Positions 1 through 8,327 of a stretch of DNA of 64,000 nt are shown piece after piece. Numbering within the stretch: position 1 is the stretch's first letter; every line of letters starts with the position of its first letter. Location: contig NZ_JADKRS010000002.1 in NCBI RefSeq assembly GCF_015351075.1, forward strand, positions 1-64,000. The letters run 5' to 3'. The notes below the pieces were generated by a model. The model was not told the origin of the DNA. It did not search any database and worked only from the letters and a program-made list of their open reading frames with translations. The position numbers and the translations under genes were made by a program. This DNA is from Clavibacter sp. VKM Ac-2873 (GTDB lineage: Bacteria > Actinomycetota > Actinomycetes > Actinomycetales > Microbacteriaceae).

Positions 1-65
1 GCACGACCGCCGTCACCGACCAGCTCGTCGTCGGCATCGCCAAGATCACCGTCAACACCAAGTAG
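1..65 (+). CDS. C-terminal end of an unidentified protein (partial)
   Basis: An open frame entering from the left edge reads TTAVTDQLVVGIAKITVNTK and ends in TAG at 63-65. A perfect inverted repeat 33 bases downstream looks like its terminator, which supports a real gene ending here. Only about 20 residues are visible, so no function can be given. Confidence 0.5.
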   Translation, partial: TTAVTDQLVVGIAKITVNTK

Positions 66-97
66 CACCCCACCCGGCACGCCCGGGACGCACGACA

Positions 98-132
98 ACG
101 AACGGCCCGGCCCTCGACGCCGGGCCGTTCGT
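98..132 (+). terminator. Intrinsic-type hairpin after the upstream gene
   Basis: Perfect 14-bp stem (98-111 paired with 119-132) around a 7-base loop, placed just after the stop at 65. There is no clear T-run, as is common for actinobacterial terminators. Confidence 0.7.
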
Positions 133-197
133 CGTGCGCCGGGGAGGCGGCGACGGAGGCCGCACGTGCGGAGGGTCGCGGCCCCGCGCGCAGGGAA

Positions 198-224
198 GCC
201 CCCTCGCATGCGCAGCGAGGGGGC
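198..224 (+). terminator. Second GC-rich hairpin
   Basis: A 10-bp perfect stem, GCCCCCTCGC (198-207) against GCGAGGGGGC (215-224), lies between the first hairpin and the lipoprotein gene at 408. It could be a backup terminator. It has no T-tract. Confidence 0.45.
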
Positions 225-407
225 CCCTGCCGGGTGACTCGGACCCGGCGCTTGGGCTTCGGAACGGAGGGGCGATCGGGCGGGCGGCCCGGCCCGCGCG
301 ATCGGGAACGGACGACGCGCCTCGCCGCTCGCGGTAGCAGGGACTCCCGATGGGCGCCGCATCCATGCACATCGGAGACTTCCAGCCGCGGGCCGCACCC
401 TACGTGC

Positions 408-1391
408 ATGAGCGTTCAACGAATCCCCGTCTCCCTGCTCGCCCGCGGCACCGCCGCCCTCGCCGGCGTGGTCGTCCTCGCCGGCTGCTCGGCGCCGGGC
501 GCGGCCTCGGCCGCCTCCGACACCACCCCCGACGCGACCACCGCCGTCGCCACCTCCGCCTCCGCCCCGGCGGGCGACGGCGGCACGACGGCCGACCGCA
601 CCGACTCCGACACGGAGGACCGGAACGCGACCGTCATCTCGACGCTGTTCACCGACGCGTTCCCGGATCCCGCCTCCGCCGGAGCGCAGGCCGCCGTGCT
701 GGCGGCCGTCGCCCCGGACTCCACCGCGAACGGCGTCGGGGCGAAGGCCGGCCCGAGCGGAGTCCTCGACGAGTTCGCCACCGCGCACCAGCGCGTCCCC
801 GGTGCGCACGCCGTGATCAAGCACATCGCCGCCGACGGCGACCTCGTGGCCGTGCACTGGCAGGTCGCCTCGAACCCGGACGACGAGCGCACCGGCGAGG
901 CCGCGGTCGACCTCTTCCGCCTCGCGGACGGCAAGGTCACCGCGCGCTGGACGTTCGACCAGCCCATCCCCCAGGGCAAGCCCGCCAGCGGCAACACGAA
1001 CACGATGTTCAGCGACCTCTACGAAGGCAAGGCCGACGCGCCCGAGCTGACCGAGCAGCAGGAGGAGGCGAACCGGCAGCTGGCCGTGGGCGCCTACGAC
1101 ACGCTCTTCCGGGATCACGACGCGAGCGTGCTCGACCGCTCGTTCGACCCGGCGTACCTGCAGCACAACACGGTCGCCGCGAACGGCACCGCGGCGCTCA
1201 AGGCGTTCTTCTCCGGGGGCGCGCAGTTCCCGGCGCAGCAGTCCGTGATCTCGCTCTCCGACGGCGACCTCGTCTGGACCTTCTCGCAGCCGGTCGGCGC
1301 GAAGGCGGACGACCCGTTCCTCGCGGCCGACATCTTCCGGGTGGACGGCGGCCTCATCCGCGAGCACTGGGACGTGGTGCCCGCGAGCTGA
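408..1391 (+). CDS. Lipoprotein with two SnoaL-like (NTF2-fold) domains
   Basis: Predicted surface lipoprotein of 327 residues. A short basic N-terminus and hydrophobic stretch lead to the lipobox LAGC with the lipidated Cys at about residue 27, followed by a flexible Ala/Thr/Ser/Asp linker. Two similar NTF2/SnoaL-like domains follow, at roughly residues 80-200 and 220-327. Both contain the pattern of a conserved Asp-Leu/Ile-Phe-Arg strand (VDLFRLADGK and ADIFRVDGG) followed by a Trp-containing strand. SnoaL-like domains bind small hydrophobic ligands or act as isomerases and hydrolases; the substrate cannot be told here. I chose the ATG at 408 because it starts the signal sequence, although the frame is open upstream. 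No good ribosome site precedes it. Convergent with the gene at 1446 across a shared terminator. Confidence 0.8.
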   Translation: MSVQRIPVSLLARGTAALAGVVVLAGCSAPGAASAASDTTPDATTAVATSASAPAGDGGTTADRTDSDTEDRNATVISTLFTDAFPDPASAGAQAAVLAAVAPDSTANGVGAKAGPSGVLDEFATAHQRVPGAHAVIKHIAADGDLVAVHWQVASNPDDERTGEAAVDLFRLADGKVTARWTFDQPIPQGKPASGNTNTMFSDLYEGKADAPELTEQQEEANRQLAVGAYDTLFRDHDASVLDRSFDPAYLQHNTVAANGTAALKAFFSGGAQFPAQQSVISLSDGDLVWTFSQPVGAKADDPFLAADIFRVDGGLIREHWDVVPAS

Positions 1392-1410
1392 TCCGACGCA
1401 CGCACGCACA

Positions 1411-1440
1411 CGACGGGACGGCCATGCGGCCGTCCCGTCG
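1411..1440. terminator. Shared bidirectional terminator
   Basis: A 13-bp perfect stem (1411-1423 with 1428-1440) and a 4-base loop between the convergent stops at 1391 (+) and 1446 (-). It can serve both genes. Confidence 0.7.
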
Positions 1441-1445
1441 TCGCG

Positions 1446-2294
1446 TCAGCGGCCCGCGGTGTAGTGGTTCTGGACCTGCGTCGCCGTGAGCGCCGCGGAG
1501 TACACGGCGGCGAAGCGCATGCTGCCCGAGAAGTAGCGGCTCCCGGCGCCCGGCCAGGTGTCGAGGTTGTCGTAGCCGATGCGCCACCAGCCCGTCGTGC
1601 TCTCCGCCGTGCGATACGACGGGTTCGCCGCGACGGCCACCCCGTCGAGCCACAGGGTCATGCCCGCGGTGGGCGACATCGTCGAGACGACGTGGTGCCA
1701 GGCGCCATCCGTCACGGTGCCGGGGCTCGTGAGGGTCATGATCCCGGCGGCCTGCGTGAAGTCGCCGAACACGAGCTGGCCCGCGGTGTTGATGTAGGTG
1801 TGGCGGTCGTACGAGCCCGACAGGCCGGTCTGGCTGTCGCCGAAGCCGATGAGCTTCCCGCCCTTGACCGTGGTCTTGAACCACAGCTCGGTCGAGAACG
1901 CGCGCGGCGAGGTCTGCTGCAGGCCGTTGGTCACCTGGCTCGACGAGCCGTCGAGCAGGTAGGACGAGCCCGAGTCGCGCGCGCACGCCTGCGGGGAGGT
2001 GGCCGTGGTGCGCATGCTGCCGCGGTAGGTGCCGGGGTACGCACCCGAGTCGCTGTCCGTGGCGCGCGTGGAGCCAGCCGCCTCCGTGAACGCGTAGGCG
2101 AAGAGCGCGTCGGATCGGTCGGCCGCGAACGCGCTCGAGCACGTGAAGTACGCGGCGGAGGCGGCGGTGTCGTTCGAGTTGGTGATGGCCGCGGTGTACG
2201 CCCCGCTCGTGCCCGGCGCGAGGAGGAGCACGGCGCCGAGGGCGACCGCGGAGACGGACGCGGCGATCCCGGCGAGGCGGGCGGAGACGCTCAC
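1446..2294 (-). CDS. Secreted LamG/concanavalin-like protein of the SipW cluster
   Basis: A 282-residue exported protein. The N-terminus has one hydrophobic segment (about residues 5-28) ending in SGAYTAAITN, followed by NDTAAS. This resembles the signal region of the TasA-like protein at 3444-4112 (SGFVASITN, NTAAS), so both are probably cleaved by the SipW-like peptidase encoded between them. From about residue 70 it shows a LamG/laminin-G-like jellyroll: strands around LWFKTTV, DGAWHHVVSTMSP, LWLDGVAV and the closing RFAAVYSAALTATQVQNHY typical of such domains, which usually bind carbohydrate or matrix. Start is a GTG at 2294 whose GTGA overlaps the stop of the peptidase gene, so translation is probably coupled. 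Confidence 0.8.
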   Translation of the reverse strand: MSVSARLAGIAASVSAVALGAVLLLAPGTSGAYTAAITNSNDTAASAAYFTCSSAFAADRSDALFAYAFTEAAGSTRATDSDSGAYPGTYRGSMRTTATSPQACARDSGSSYLLDGSSSQVTNGLQQTSPRAFSTELWFKTTVKGGKLIGFGDSQTGLSGSYDRHTYINTAGQLVFGDFTQAAGIMTLTSPGTVTDGAWHHVVSTMSPTAGMTLWLDGVAVAANPSYRTAESTTGWWRIGYDNLDTWPGAGSRYFSGSMRFAAVYSAALTATQVQNHYTAGR

Positions 2295-3346
2295 GCGCGA
2301 CGCCGCTCGCGCTCGGCGGGCAGGCCCACGATCAGCGTGATGAGGAGGGGGAGCGCGCAGAGGACGGCGAAGAGGATCCAGCCCCAGAGCGGCAGGTCGA
2401 GCGTGGAGGACACGTCGTGGAAGCGACCCGCCTCGCCCGCGGGCGCGGTGATGGTGCCGACCTGGCCGGCGGCGAGGGTGGCGTGGGTGCCGCCCTCCGC
2501 GGCGATGCGGATGGGGAGCATGCCGGTGGAGACGACCGTCGCCTCCACGTCGCCGCCGCGGGTCGCGGCGTCGAGCACGACGAGTCCGACGAAGGGCTTG
2601 AGCAGGAAGACGGTGACGGCCGCGACGAGCGCGCTGCCGAGCATGCGCATCGAGGCGCGGTGGGTCGGCGAGCCGATGGGGCGGGTCAGCACCATGACGA
2701 TGACGATGCCGGCGACGAGCAGCGGCACGCCCTTCGCGAGCCAGCCGAAGCCGGGGAGGATCGTGGTGGCCTGGCCGACGAGGTGCGCCTGGTCGGTCTT
2801 CCAGGGATCCACCGCGCCGTTGATGTCGCCGCGCGTGGTGAGCCCGTCGGCGTCGACCGCGATGACGCGGTGCGTGTAGGTCTCGTCCGGGGTCGTGGAG
2901 GGGTGGAAGCTGACGACGTCGCCGACCTGCACGTCCGGGAGGAGGACGGGGGTCGTGAGGAGCAGCGTGCCGACGGGGGCCGTGGTGCCCATCGACGGGG
3001 TCTGGACGACGAACCACCGCCCGCCGGACGCCTGGAAGAGGAGCGTCGTCGCGACGAGCGCGGTGAGGAGGACGGTGGCCGCCCACATGAGCACGGTGCG
3101 GCGGCGGATCGTGCGGGATGCGCGCGCGGTGCGGCGGGTCGCGGCACGCAGGGGGAGCTCGGGCGCGGGGCCGGTCGGCGCGAGGTGCGGGTCGTCCGCG
3201 AGGAGATCGAGCTCGTGGCCCAGCTCGAGGTCGAGGTCGAGGTCGAGCTCCAGCGCGAGGTCGAGCTCCAGGGCGTCGATCGCCGCGGTGTCGGTCGTCG
3301 GGACGGCGACCGCGGGGGCGGTCGGGCGGTCCTGGATGTCGGTCAT
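2291..3346 (-). CDS. SipW/ER-type signal peptidase I
   Basis: A 351-residue membrane serine protease of family S26. After an unusual acidic Leu/Asp/Glu-rich stretch (about residues 24-52) and an Arg-rich patch there is a transmembrane helix (about 86-106). Then comes the catalytic box QTPSMG (Ser118), the GDVVSFH strand, and YTHRVIAVD with His159 in place of the bacterial Lys. The RGDING motif follows. The Ser/His pair marks the SipW/Sec11 (ER and archaeal) type rather than the LepB Ser/Lys type. A second hydrophobic segment and a C-terminal membrane helix with an Arg-rich tail follow. SipW enzymes process a small set of matrix or fibre proteins such as TasA. The flanking genes encode two proteins with matching signal regions. 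A GGGAGG ribosome site precedes the ATG. Confidence 0.85.
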   Translation of the reverse strand: MTDIQDRPTAPAVAVPTTDTAAIDALELDLALELDLDLDLELGHELDLLADDPHLAPTGPAPELPLRAATRRTARASRTIRRRTVLMWAATVLLTALVATTLLFQASGGRWFVVQTPSMGTTAPVGTLLLTTPVLLPDVQVGDVVSFHPSTTPDETYTHRVIAVDADGLTTRGDINGAVDPWKTDQAHLVGQATTILPGFGWLAKGVPLLVAGIVIVMVLTRPIGSPTHRASMRMLGSALVAAVTVFLLKPFVGLVVLDAATRGGDVEATVVSTGMLPIRIAAEGGTHATLAAGQVGTITAPAGEAGRFHDVSSTLDLPLWGWILFAVLCALPLLITLIVGLPAERERRRA

Positions 3347-3385
3347 GGGGCGCCTCCCGGGTCAGGGGCTCGTGGGGGACGGGGT

Positions 3386-3411
3386 GCGGGGCCGCCTCTC
3401 GGCGGCCCCGC
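3386..3411 (-). terminator. Intercistronic hairpin between tasA-like and sipW-like genes
   Basis: Perfect 11-bp GC stem (3386-3396 with 3401-3411) and a 4-base loop in the 97-base gap. It could be a partial terminator or RNA-stabilising stem that makes much more of the structural protein than of the peptidase and LamG protein downstream. Confidence 0.6.
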
Positions 3412-3443
3412 GGGGGGATCCGGCGGGGAACCGGCGCAGGGGA

Positions 3444-4112
3444 CTAGCTGGCGAAGGTCCAGGTGAGGGGCAGCGAGGCGCCGAGGCCCTGGTACGTGTT
3501 GCCGGCGGAGGAGTCGAGCGTGACGGCGAACGTGAAGTCGGTGCTGCCGTTCGCGGCGAGCGCGGTCAGCGTCTTGGCCGAGGAGCCGGCGAGCGCGGCG
3601 GCGGTGCCGGAGTAGACGGGCGCGCTGGTGCCGGCGGCGGTGATGACGACGTTGAGCTTGGCGCAGAAGTCGGTGGCCGAGCCGTTGACGGTGCCGTTCT
3701 TGGACTGCGAGCAGGCGGCGCCCGGGGTCAGCGTGAAGGTGGAGGCCTTCGACGAGCCGACGTTCTTGATGGTGACGACGCTCGTGACCGTCTGGCCGGG
3801 GATCATCGTGGTCGAGCCGCCGAACTTGTTGATGGTGGAGCAGGTGGCGGCGTTGGAGTCGACCCCGCCGGTGGCGCTCGTGCTGAGGCAGGTGACGGTC
3901 GGGGCGCCGTTGGCGCCGGCCTGCGACTCCTGCATGACGAGCGAGCCGGAGGCCGCCGTGTTGGTGTCGTTGGTGATCGAGGCGACGAAGCCCGACAGCG
4001 TGCCGGACATGGAGACGGAGAGGAGGACGGCGGCGGCGACGCCGGTGGCGATCGCGAGGGGCGCGAAGCGGACGCGGGCGGTCTTGGCGGTGGGGGCGAT
4101 GTGGTGCGACAT
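3444..4112 (-). CDS. TasA/CalY-like protein with SipW-type signal peptide
   Basis: A 222-residue exported protein. A basic N-terminus and long hydrophobic segment (about residues 13-40) end in SGFVASITNDTNTAASG, the signature expected of SipW-cognate signal peptides; the mature chain probably begins near SITN. The mature part is Ser/Thr/Ala-rich with strands that resemble the TasA/camelysin fold (VTSVVTIKNVGSSKASTFTL and a final LPLTWTFAS), and four Cys residues that could form disulfides. TasA-family proteins form biofilm or surface fibres. First gene of the three-gene cluster, with a good ribosome site (GGGAGG about 9 bases upstream). The assignment rests on signal type, neighbours and strand pattern, not on strong sequence identity. 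Confidence 0.7.
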   Translation of the reverse strand: MSHHIAPTAKTARVRFAPLAIATGVAAAVLLSVSMSGTLSGFVASITNDTNTAASGSLVMQESQAGANGAPTVTCLSTSATGGVDSNAATCSTINKFGGSTTMIPGQTVTSVVTIKNVGSSKASTFTLTPGAACSQSKNGTVNGSATDFCAKLNVVITAAGTSAPVYSGTAAALAGSSAKTLTALAANGSTDFTFAVTLDSSAGNTYQGLGASLPLTWTFAS

Positions 4113-4187
4113 GGTCTGACTCCGGGAGGTAGGGGGAGGACGGGGCGGGTGAGCCCCTGGGGAGGGAGCTCGGTGACTCGCTGGGCA

Positions 4188-4210
4188 AGTACCTCGAATA
4201 TACAGATACT
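4188..4210. promoter_or_regulatory. Imperfect palindrome, candidate MarR operator
   Basis: An AT-rich 23-bp patch with outer arms AGTA/TACT and further matching inner pairs lies between the divergent TasA-like and MarR genes. A MarR dimer could bind here and control one or both genes. Several positions are mismatched, so this is tentative. Confidence 0.35.
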
Positions 4211-4338
4211 CAGATTCCGTGCAATCACCCCACTGCGGGGGGCAGGCGTTCGCCGAGGGGATCGCGGCCGCGCGGGGCGCGTTACAGTCGCTGGACCGCC
4301 CCGGATCCGCCGGATCCCCCGACGCAGGGACACCCGAC

Positions 4339-4836
4339 ATGAGCCCGGAGAGATCCGCTCCCCGTCGCCGCGACGACGCCGCGGCCCTGGACGCGCTCGC
4401 CAACGCGCTGCACATGGTCGAGACCGCGCAGCGCCACCTGCGCACGCGCATCGCCCAGGACATCGGGGTGAACGTGACCGACCTGACCGTGATCAGCGTG
4501 GTCGGCGAGCTCCACCGGATGACCCCCAAGCACCTGGCCGCCGAGATCTCGATGGGCACCGGCGCCGTGACCGCCGTGATCGACCGGCTGGTCGGCGCCG
4601 GCCACCTCGACCGCGTGCCGAACCCGCGGGACCGCCGCAGCGTCTTCCTCGAGCTCACCGCCACCGGCCGGAAGACCCTCGCGCGCATGGAGGCCGACTA
4701 CCGCACGGCGGCCGCCGTCGCGCTGCGGGCCTCCCCCGCGCTCGGCACCGAGGAGACGGCCGAGGACATCGCGCGCGCCGCGATCGCGATGACGGCGCAC
4801 ACCATCGACGGGCCGGACGCGGGCGCATCCGCGTGA
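4339..4836 (+). CDS. MarR-family transcriptional regulator
   Basis: 165 residues with the winged-helix fold of MarR proteins: TPKHLAAEISMGTGAVTAVIDRLV is the helix-turn-helix, and the wing DRVPNPRDRRSVFLELT contains the conserved D-x-R-R-S. It probably binds as a dimer to palindromic DNA and may respond to a small ligand. It is divergent from the surface-fibre cluster, so control of that cluster is plausible but unproven. The ATG at 4339 was chosen over upstream frame because GCAGGGA gives a ribosome site and the domain starts shortly after. Confidence 0.85.
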   Translation: MSPERSAPRRRDDAAALDALANALHMVETAQRHLRTRIAQDIGVNVTDLTVISVVGELHRMTPKHLAAEISMGTGAVTAVIDRLVGAGHLDRVPNPRDRRSVFLELTATGRKTLARMEADYRTAAAVALRASPALGTEETAEDIARAAIAMTAHTIDGPDAGASA

Positions 4837-4860
4837 GGGACGGCCGCGTGAGGGACGGCC
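4831..4860 (+). repeat. Perfect 15-bp tandem duplication spanning a stop codon
   Basis: GCGTGAGGGACGGCC occurs twice in direct succession (4831-4845, 4846-4860). The first copy contains the TGA stop of the MarR gene, so the duplication simply repeats the stop. Confidence 0.85.
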
Positions 4861-4912
4861 GTGCCGGATCTCGCCGACCAGGTCGCGGCGCGGATCGCGC
4901 GCGGCGGAGGTC

Positions 4913-5665
4913 TCAGGCCGGGCCGGGGTGCGCGCGCTCGGCGTCGAGTATCCCGCGGAGGAACCCGGCGTCGGCCGAGTAGGAGGCGGCCTCGTCCCGG
5001 AGGTGCGGCTTCCCGAGCTCGTCGGCCTTCGCGAGCGAGATCTCCGCGAGGTCGTGGAGGCGCAGCATGGCGATGCGGATCACGTCGGTCCAGGTCGCGT
5101 CGGATCCGTACGCGTCGAGGAGCAGGGCCACCCGGCGGCGCGCGTCGTCCCTGCCGGGCGCGCCCTCCGGGGTGGATCCGGTGAGCGGCACCGCGCGCGT
5201 GGCGAGGTACGCGATGTCCCAGATGCGCGGGCCGGGCGAGCACATGTCGACGTCGATCACGCCGATCAGGCGGCCGTCGGCGAAGACCAGGTTGTGCGGC
5301 GCGAAGTCGTTGTGGCAGATCACCTCGGCGGGCACCTTGACCTCCGACTGCCAGACGGCGCCGCCCAGCATGAAGCCGATGCTCGCGTCGTGCAGCTCGC
5401 GCAGGCGGCGGCCGGCCTGCACGAGCACGTCGTCGGCCCAGATCCAGTCGGGCAGCGGGTAGACGGGCACGTCGCCGTGCATGAACGTGAGCCGCTCGCG
5501 GCCGCCCTCGATGCCGAGCGGCTGCGGGATCCTGTCGACGCCCGCGAGCGCCAGGTGCCGCAGGTACCGGTGCACGGTCGGGGTCCAGGGGCCGGCGTCG
5601 CGCGTGACGGTGTCGCCCTCGCGCTCGACGCGGTTCATGTTGCCGCCGGCGAGGGGTCCGTCCAT
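4913..5665 (-). CDS. Phosphotransferase family protein (APH/choline kinase-like)
   Basis: 250 residues with the aminoglycoside/homoserine kinase-like fold. The catalytic loop CHNDFAPHNLVF carries the HxD-type Asp and the metal-binding Asn, and IDVDMCSPGPRIWDIAYL supplies the second metal-binding Asp and the conserved WD. Such enzymes phosphorylate hydroxyl groups of small molecules. The substrate is unknown, and the sequence alone does not establish antibiotic resistance. The ATG at 5665 is preferred over the internal ATG at 5638 because a TACGCT box sits exactly six bases upstream, as for other leaderless genes here. Divergent from the transporter at 5738. Confidence 0.85.
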   Translation of the reverse strand: MDGPLAGGNMNRVEREGDTVTRDAGPWTPTVHRYLRHLALAGVDRIPQPLGIEGGRERLTFMHGDVPVYPLPDWIWADDVLVQAGRRLRELHDASIGFMLGGAVWQSEVKVPAEVICHNDFAPHNLVFADGRLIGVIDVDMCSPGPRIWDIAYLATRAVPLTGSTPEGAPGRDDARRRVALLLDAYGSDATWTDVIRIAMLRLHDLAEISLAKADELGKPHLRDEAASYSADAGFLRGILDAERAHPGPA

Positions 5666-5677
5666 CGGGCCAGCGTA
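5666..5677 (-). promoter_or_regulatory. Leaderless promoter (-10 TACGCT, six-base spacer)
   Basis: On the minus strand TACGCT is followed by exactly six bases and then the ATG at 5665. This places transcription start at the start codon. Confidence 0.55.
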
Positions 5678-5725
5678 GGGGCGGGCCCGTCCGCCCCGCG
5701 ACCCTGCCGCGACACGTCCACCGAC

Positions 5726-5737
5726 TAGGTTGCGACC
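5726..5737 (+). promoter_or_regulatory. Leaderless promoter (-10 TAGGTT, six-base spacer)
   Basis: TAGGTT (5726-5731) plus six bases precede the ATG at 5738. No ribosome site is present, in keeping with a leaderless message. Confidence 0.6.
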
Positions 5738-7126
5738 ATGAGCACCACCGCGCCCGGACGCATCGACGAGCCCGCCGCCCCTCCCCGCCGACGGGTCGCC
5801 GCGTGGGCGCTCTGGGACTGGGGATCCGCCGCCTTCAACGCGGTCGTCACCACCTTCGTCTTCAGCACGTACCTCGCCAGCAGCCTGTTCGTGGATCCCG
5901 CCATCGTCGCGGCCGCCGGGGACGACGCCCGGAACCCGGCGCTCGTGGCCGCCAAGGCCGACACCTCCGGCGTCATCTCGCTCGCGCTCACCATCGCGGG
6001 CCTGTTCATCGCCCTGCTCGCGCCCGTGCTCGGGCAGCGCTCCGACGGATCCGGGCGCCGTCGCCTCTGGCTCGGGATCAACACCGGGATCGTGGTGCTC
6101 GCGATGCTCGGCATGGTGTTCGTGGAACCCGTGCCCTCGTACCTGTGGCTCGGCGCCGTGCTGCTCGCCACCGGCAACGTGTTCTTCGAGTTCGCGAGCG
6201 TGAACTACAACGCGATGCTCGTGCAGGTGAGCACGCCGCGCACCGTCGGCCGCGTGTCCGGCCTCGGCTGGGGCATGGGCTACGTGGGCGGGATCGTGCT
6301 GCTCGCGCTGCTGCTCGGCCTGTTCCTCTTCGACTTCGGGACGCCCGGCGCGTCCGGGCTCCTCGGCCTGCCCTCGGGGGCCGCGGGCGGCGCGCTCGAC
6401 GTGCGCATCGCGATCCTCGTGGCCGCGATCTGGTGCGCGGTGTTCTCCATCCCCGTGCTCGTGGGCGTGCCCGAGATCCCGGCGATGCCGGGTCGCGCGC
6501 GGCAGGGCATCGTGGCGTCGTACCGCACGCTGTTCCGCCGGATCGCCGAGCTGTACCGGGAGTCGCCGCGCGTGCTCGTGTTCCTGCTCGCGAGCGCCGT
6601 GTTCCGCGACGGGCTCGCGGCGGTGTTCACCTTCGGGGCGATCATCGCCGCGCAGGTCTTCGGGTTCACGACCACCGAGGTGCTGCTGTTCGGCGTCGCG
6701 GCGAACGTGGTGGCCGGCATCGGCACGTTCGCGGCCGGCTGGTTCGACGACCGGTTCGGCGCGAAGCCGGTGATCCTCGTGTCGCTCGCGTGCCTCATCG
6801 TCGGCGGGTCCGCGGTGCTCGCCGTCGGCGACGCCAAGGCCGGCTTCTGGGCGACGGGCCTGTTCCTCTGCCTGTTCGTGGGGCCCGTGCAGTCGTCGAG
6901 CCGCACCTTCCTGGCGCGCATCTCCCCCGCCGGCCGCGAGGGCGAGATGTTCGGCCTCTACACGACCACGGGACGCGCGGTCTCCTTCCTCGCGCCCGGC
7001 CTGTTCGGCATCGCGGTGGCGATCACGGGGGACACGCGCTTCGGGATCATCGGCATCGTGATCGTGCTGCTGGCAGGGCTGCTGCTCATGCTGCGGGTGC
7101 GCGGGGCGGACGCGCGGGTGGCGTGA
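5738..7126 (+). CDS. UMF1-type MFS transporter (Atg22-like)
   Basis: 462-residue polytopic membrane protein with about twelve hydrophobic segments. The N-terminal WALWDWGSAAFNAVVTTF is the hallmark opening of the UMF1/Atg22-like branch of the major facilitator superfamily, and the loop LGQRSDGSGRRR after the second helix is the MFS motif A region. Yeast Atg22 exports amino acids from the vacuole; bacterial members are mostly uncharacterised, so the substrate is open. Leaderless promoter directly upstream. Its stop lies 13 bases from the convergent monooxygenase gene. Confidence 0.85.
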   Translation: MSTTAPGRIDEPAAPPRRRVAAWALWDWGSAAFNAVVTTFVFSTYLASSLFVDPAIVAAAGDDARNPALVAAKADTSGVISLALTIAGLFIALLAPVLGQRSDGSGRRRLWLGINTGIVVLAMLGMVFVEPVPSYLWLGAVLLATGNVFFEFASVNYNAMLVQVSTPRTVGRVSGLGWGMGYVGGIVLLALLLGLFLFDFGTPGASGLLGLPSGAAGGALDVRIAILVAAIWCAVFSIPVLVGVPEIPAMPGRARQGIVASYRTLFRRIAELYRESPRVLVFLLASAVFRDGLAAVFTFGAIIAAQVFGFTTTEVLLFGVAANVVAGIGTFAAGWFDDRFGAKPVILVSLACLIVGGSAVLAVGDAKAGFWATGLFLCLFVGPVQSSSRTFLARISPAGREGEMFGLYTTTGRAVSFLAPGLFGIAVAITGDTRFGIIGIVIVLLAGLLLMLRVRGADARVA

Positions 7127-7139
7127 CGCGCCCGCGCCG

Positions 7140-8327
7140 TCAGGCCAGCTCGAAGTCGTAGAGCTCGGATCCCGCCCCGGCACGGCCTCGCGCGGCCCGG
7201 CGGTCGGCGAGCGGCATGATGACCCGGTCGCGCACCGCGGCGCCCGCCGGCCCGAGGAGCTTGATCCGATCGAGCCACTGCCCCTGCTGGATCACGTACG
7301 CGACCCTCTCCTGGCGGCGGCGGACGAGCTGCGCCACGACGCCGGCCGGGTCCGAGCCCGCGGCGAGGAGGCGACCGAGCACGGCCGCGTCCTCGAGCGC
7401 GAGGGACGCGCCCTGGCCCGATGACGGGGAGATGGGGTGCGCGGCGTCGCCGACCAGGACGACCCGGTGCGAGCCCCACGCGGGAGGGGCCTCCCGGCGC
7501 GGGAGGCGGGCGTCGAGGTCCGGCGTGGCGGGGATCAGCTGCGCGAGCGGCAGCCCGTCCCGGGCGCCGAGCCGCAGCAGCGGATCCGCCCAGTCCTCCG
7601 ACGCGACGGGCGCGGCCGGGGCGGACCCGCGGCGGGTGACGGGGACGCGGGGGTTCGCGAACCAGCCGGTGGTGCCGTCCTCGAGGATCGCGTACGCGAG
7701 GAAGCAGTCGCGCCCGAAGCGGAACTGCAGGGTGCCCGGCAAGGAGGCGGAGGCGGGCAGCGCGCCCGCCCGGGCCGTGCCGCCGACGTAGACGAGGCCG
7801 GTGACGCGCTCCGCGGTGCGGGCCGCGTGCGCACCCAGACCCGCCCGGACCGCCGAGCCCACCCCGTCCGCGCCGATGACGAGGTCGCCCGCGTGCCGTT
7901 CCCCGTACTCCGTCACGAGGGTCGCTCCCCGCCCGTCCTGCTCGACGGAGGTCACGCGGGCCGCGTGCACCGTGCGCGCGCCGACGCGCGCCGCCTCCTC
8001 GCGCAGCAGCGCGTGGAGGTCCGCTCGCCGCAGCGAGCGGGTCATGAGGCCCTCACCCGGCTGGGGGCCGAGCGGCAGGTCCGCCGTGCGGCGCCCGTCG
8101 GCCGCGCAGATGCGGACCCGCGGGGTGGCCTCGCCGAGGGAGCCCGCCGCGTCGCCGAGCCCGATGGCGTCGAGCGCGACCATGCCGTTGCTCGCGATCT
8201 GGAGCCAGGAGCCCGTCGCCTCCGCGGCGCCCCGGCGTTCGAGGACGGTCGCCGCGTGCCCCGCGCGGCGGACGGCGATGGCCGTCGCGAGGCCGGCGAT
8301 GCCGCCGCCCGCGATCACGACGTGCAT
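7140..8327 (-). CDS. FAD-dependent monooxygenase
   Basis: 395 residues of the p-hydroxybenzoate/salicylate hydroxylase-like group. The N-terminus has the dinucleotide-binding GGGIAGLATA, followed by the Glu-Arg ending of the second strand (VLERRG). The mid-region DLVIGADGVGSAVR contains the DG motif, and the second FAD motif is VLVGDAAHPISPSSGQGASL. These enzymes hydroxylate aromatic or other substrates using NAD(P)H and oxygen. Closest types are TetX/salicylate hydroxylase-like, but substrate cannot be assigned. No ribosome site precedes the ATG; a short upstream reading frame with a better site overlaps the start and may couple translation. Confidence 0.85.
   Translation of the reverse strand: MHVVIAGGGIAGLATAIAVRRAGHAATVLERRGAAEATGSWLQIASNGMVALDAIGLGDAAGSLGEATPRVRICAADGRRTADLPLGPQPGEGLMTRSLRRADLHALLREEAARVGARTVHAARVTSVEQDGRGATLVTEYGERHAGDLVIGADGVGSAVRAGLGAHAARTAERVTGLVYVGGTARAGALPASASLPGTLQFRFGRDCFLAYAILEDGTTGWFANPRVPVTRRGSAPAAPVASEDWADPLLRLGARDGLPLAQLIPATPDLDARLPRREAPPAWGSHRVVLVGDAAHPISPSSGQGASLALEDAAVLGRLLAAGSDPAGVVAQLVRRRQERVAYVIQQGQWLDRIKLLGPAGAAVRDRVIMPLADRRAARGRAGAGSELYDFELA

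Noticed and set aside
4913-5665. Aminoglycoside resistance gene
   Set aside because: The APH-like fold is shared with many metabolic kinases, and nothing in the sequence or context points to an antibiotic.
4913-7183. A 756-codon minus-strand frame covering the phosphotransferase and the antisense of the MFS gene
   Set aside because: Only the last 250 codons form a real protein; the first part mirrors the transporter and is repetitive in composition.
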